Of a DNA stretch of 8,381 nt, positions 6,312 through 8,381 are shown one piece after another. The stretch is from positions 11,510 through 19,890 of the forward strand of contig VBCL01000038.1 in assembly GCA_005888865.1 (NCBI GenBank). Direction: 5' to 3'. The translations under genes and the position numbers were made by a program. The notes below the pieces were generated by a model. That model was not told where the DNA came from. It worked only from the letters and a program-made list of their open reading frames with translations, and made no database searches. Origin of the DNA: Betaproteobacteria bacterium (lineage in GTDB: Bacteria > Pseudomonadota > Gammaproteobacteria > Burkholderiales > Casimicrobiaceae). Every line of letters begins with the position of its first letter. The stretch's first letter is position 1.

Positions 6312-7970
6312 CTACTGCACGCCGAGACTCCCGCGCATGCAGCTCGACGTTGCCACGCGTGCGTAGAGCGCGCTGACCCAGCCGTCGAAATCGCCCACGG
6401 GTCCGGCGGAGGCGACCTGCGTGAAGCCCGTCCCGCTTGCGCTCCAGCAGAACACCCCGGCGAAGCGGTTCATGTCGAAGCTGTCCGCGTGCTTGAGCCG
6501 GGCGATCGAACCGTCGGCGAAGTGCTCTCGCCAACCGGGGATGTCGAATTCGGTCATCCCGGCCATGACGCGCAGGTATTCCCTCGTCTGTACGGGCCAG
6601 TCGACGATTCCTCCCTCCGCATTGCGCGCGAAGAGCGCAACGCCGACGTGATCGGGCAAGAGCAGAAGCGCGTATTGGTCGTCGTCGAGCCTCTCGCCGA
6701 ACGCCGGGATGGCGCCCAGCAGCGCGCGCATTTCCAGCGCTGCGTTCTGCCACTGCGATAGGCTTCCTGCCTGAGCGACCAGCATCCAGCCGATGCCCGC
6801 CACACCGGCCACCAGGCTCAGTCGCGTCAATGTCGCCGCGAGGCCGGCAGCGAGCGACAGGTAGAGCCAGGCGACGTAGAAATTGCGAGTGCCCTCGCTG
6901 ATCCCGACGTCTACGCCAGACAGCAATGCGGGCGCAAGGAGGTAGACGACCGCGCTCAGGCCGCACGCACCGACGAGCGGCACGGCGCGCTGATAGCGGC
7001 CTCGCGCTGCGATGACCAGGCCGACGAGCAGAGCGAGCAGCACCAGGGCGGCCACGAACGCCCACAGCCACGACGGATCCGTTCCTGGCTGGCGGACGAG
7101 CAAGCTGCCGTAGGATGCCAGACGCTCCAGATATTCTCCCGCGTTGGCGGGCAGCGTCGTCTGCGGATACACCTTCAGCGGCGTGCCGAAGAGGAGGCTG
7201 CGCCAAGCGATATACGCGGCAAAGACCAGCCAGGACGGCGCGAGATCGAGGGTGACGAAGCGGAGGTGAGAAGCAAACGGCGATCGAGACGGACGCTCTT
7301 CCCGGGACGCCCTCAGCGCAAGATCCACGAAGAGCGCAGTGGCGGCCAGCGGCATTGCACTTTCTTTCGAAAGAAGGGCCGCGCAGACAAGCGCCACGCG
7401 CACCGCCTGGCGGTAAACGCTCGCCACCCGTGGCCCGCCGTCGAGCGTGGCCAGGAAGAGGAGGCTGAAGAACGCGACCAGCACGTCGGCGCGGGAGGAA
7501 GGCCAGAAGGTCGCCTCGCCCGCGAACGGGAACGCGGCGAAGAGCGCCGCCGGCAGCATGGCGGCGCCATGCAGGCGCACTCTTCCGAATATCCACCGCG
7601 AGGCGATGCAATAAACGGCGGCTGCGCTGGCGAGATGCAGCGCCAGGCTCTGCAGCCGCCACCCCGCCGCCCAGGGCCCGGAGACTCGCCAATCGAGTGC
7701 CCAGGTGAGTGCGGTGATGGGGCGATACGCAAAGTTGCCGGCGGCCACGGGCTCGACAAAGCGCGCGAGCACCCACCGGGCCAGTTGGTGCTCTCGGTCG
7801 GCGTGGGCGATGACGTGCAGGTACCCATAGTCATCGCTCAGGAAGGCTCCGCCAAACCCCCGCAGATGCAGCACGCCCGCCGTCGCCACCGCAAGGAGCG
7901 CAAGAATGCCTGCGATGTTCCAACCCCGATGGCGCGCAGCCGGCCCGAGCGCAGAGTCGTTGTCCACCAT
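6312..7970 (-). CDS. Polytopic GT-C-fold-like membrane protein (putative glycosyltransferase)
   Basis: A 552-residue inner-membrane protein with roughly ten or more hydrophobic segments and a soluble C-terminal domain (about 405-552). The first membrane segment (19-36) is followed by FLSDDYGYL (43-51); an Asp-Asp in the first external loop is the usual catalytic position in GT-C glycosyltransferases. Further on, FAGEATFWPSSRADVL (149-164) and CAALLSKESAMPL (196-208) resemble the Glu-Ala...Arg-Ala-Asp and Ser-Lys-Glu-Ser segments of PMT/TMTC-type mannosyltransferases. Those enzymes transfer sugar from a polyprenyl-phosphate donor on the outer face of the membrane. The acceptor is unknown, and no TPR domain follows, unlike TMTC proteins. 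The C-terminal domain (PDHVGVALFARNAEGGIVDW and FDMNRFAGVFCWSASGTGF) is not recognised. The ATG at 7970-7968 abuts the upstream TGA with no gap, so the two genes are co-transcribed. Confidence 0.75.
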   Translation of the reverse strand: MVDNDSALGPAARHRGWNIAGILALLAVATAGVLHLRGFGGAFLSDDYGYLHVIAHADREHQLARWVLARFVEPVAAGNFAYRPITALTWALDWRVSGPWAAGWRLQSLALHLASAAAVYCIASRWIFGRVRLHGAAMLPAALFAAFPFAGEATFWPSSRADVLVAFFSLLFLATLDGGPRVASVYRQAVRVALVCAALLSKESAMPLAATALFVDLALRASREERPSRSPFASHLRFVTLDLAPSWLVFAAYIAWRSLLFGTPLKVYPQTTLPANAGEYLERLASYGSLLVRQPGTDPSWLWAFVAALVLLALLVGLVIAARGRYQRAVPLVGACGLSAVVYLLAPALLSGVDVGISEGTRNFYVAWLYLSLAAGLAATLTRLSLVAGVAGIGWMLVAQAGSLSQWQNAALEMRALLGAIPAFGERLDDDQYALLLLPDHVGVALFARNAEGGIVDWPVQTREYLRVMAGMTEFDIPGWREHFADGSIARLKHADSFDMNRFAGVFCWSASGTGFTQVASAGPVGDFDGWVSALYARVATSSCMRGSLGVQ

Positions 7971-8381
7971 TCAGCCCGATCGCTTCAACGCGAACACCAC
8001 GATCTGCCGGTCGCGATAGACCGGCGTCCCGAGCTTCGTCTCGATCGCGGGCAGACATGCCTGCACATCGGGCCACTCGACCTCGGCGTCCGGTGGCGTC
8101 TTCCACGGCAGAAGGTGCATCACCAGGTAGTCGGCGCCATAGGACTTGCCGGCGAGGATTTCGCTCAGGTGCGCGAACTGGTCGAACCGGAACGCGCGCA
8201 CGGTCGCGGGATATTCGCCGAACTCGCGCACGCCGCACACCGGCGTGGTGAGACCGATCTTCACGTACTGGCGATGGATCTCCTGGTACCAGGGATGCGG
8301 GTTGAAGTTCGACTCGAGCCGCCACGGCGCCTCGATCAGCGTGAGCGTGCGCGGCGGTTTTTGCGCGAGCTGGCGATAGAA
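7971..8381 (-). CDS. 3' end of an unrecognised protein, probably the C-terminal soluble domain of a membrane protein
   Basis: The frame is open from the right window edge to a TGA at 7973-7971, giving 136 residues; the start lies outside. A GTG at 8264 is internal and should not be taken as the start, because the upstream codons continue with well-formed protein (LTLIEAPWRLESNFNPHP). The fragment has no membrane segment. Its opening, EAPW...N..PWYQEIHRQYVKIG, looks like the extracytoplasmic tail found on some polytopic membrane or glycosyltransferase-like proteins, and it ends in a strand-like RQIVVFALK. I cannot assign a family. Direct abutment (TGA|ATG) with the GT-C-like gene downstream suggests a shared role in cell-envelope sugar or lipid chemistry, which is inference only. 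Confidence 0.7.
   Translation of the reverse strand, partial: FYRQLAQKPPRTLTLIEAPWRLESNFNPHPWYQEIHRQYVKIGLTTPVCGVREFGEYPATVRAFRFDQFAHLSEILAGKSYGADYLVMHLLPWKTPPDAEVEWPDVQACLPAIETKLGTPVYRDRQIVVFALKRSG

Noticed and set aside
6280..7776. Minus-strand frame of 498 codons overlapping the GT-C-like gene
   Set aside because: It is the same strand in another frame, Arg/Ala-rich, with no membrane segments or domain; the overlapping frame has consistent hydrophobic segments and family motifs.
8262..8264. GTG as start of a 97-residue gene at the right end
   Set aside because: The frame stays open to the window edge and the upstream codons encode sensible protein sequence, so this is an internal valine of a longer gene.

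Overview
The window looks like chromosomal DNA of a high-GC proteobacterium, most likely a betaproteobacterium or close relative. The reasons are the hemC-hemD ... hemX-hemY gene set (hemX and hemY of this type are proteobacterial), strongly GC-biased third codon positions, and promoter-like TGCTANAAT elements. The lineage is an inference; there is no rRNA or other marker here. I see no phage, transposase, CRISPR, tRNA or rRNA.

Layout, left to right. (1) Bases 2-2073, plus strand: the 3' end of hemC, then hemD overlapping it by ATGA. hemD has no stop codon of its own. It reads straight into a complete D-2-hydroxyacid dehydrogenase of the glyoxylate/hydroxypyruvate reductase type, giving one 570-codon frame. 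An extended -10 promoter motif in the last codons of hemD suggests the reductase may also be expressed separately. (2) Bases 2070-2232: a GC-rich tandem repeat with two 71-bp units, 67/71 identical, and a short leading remnant that supplies the reductase stop codon. (3) Bases 2267-3810, minus strand: a two-gene unit in which a membrane-anchored helix-hairpin-helix protein is translationally coupled (ATGA) to an EamA/DMT-family transporter. (4) Bases 3811-3995: a compact divergent promoter region. (5) Bases 3996-6241, plus strand: hemX and hemY, overlapping as TAATG. (6) Bases 6312-8381, minus strand and convergent to hemY: a 552-residue polytopic GT-C-like membrane protein, directly preceded (TGA|ATG) by the 3' end of another gene that runs off the window.

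How the genes fit together. HemC and HemD make uroporphyrinogen III from porphobilinogen. HemX and HemY are inner-membrane proteins, usually co-transcribed with hemCD, with supporting roles in tetrapyrrole synthesis. Here the usual hemCDXY run is split by about 2.9 kb carrying the reductase module and the antisense two-gene unit, so hemXY needs its own promoter, and a good candidate is visible. The most unusual features are the HemD-reductase fusion frame, the repeat at its 3' end, and the split heme operon. The remaining genes are recognisable families, and I found no convincing evidence of an entirely new multi-gene system.
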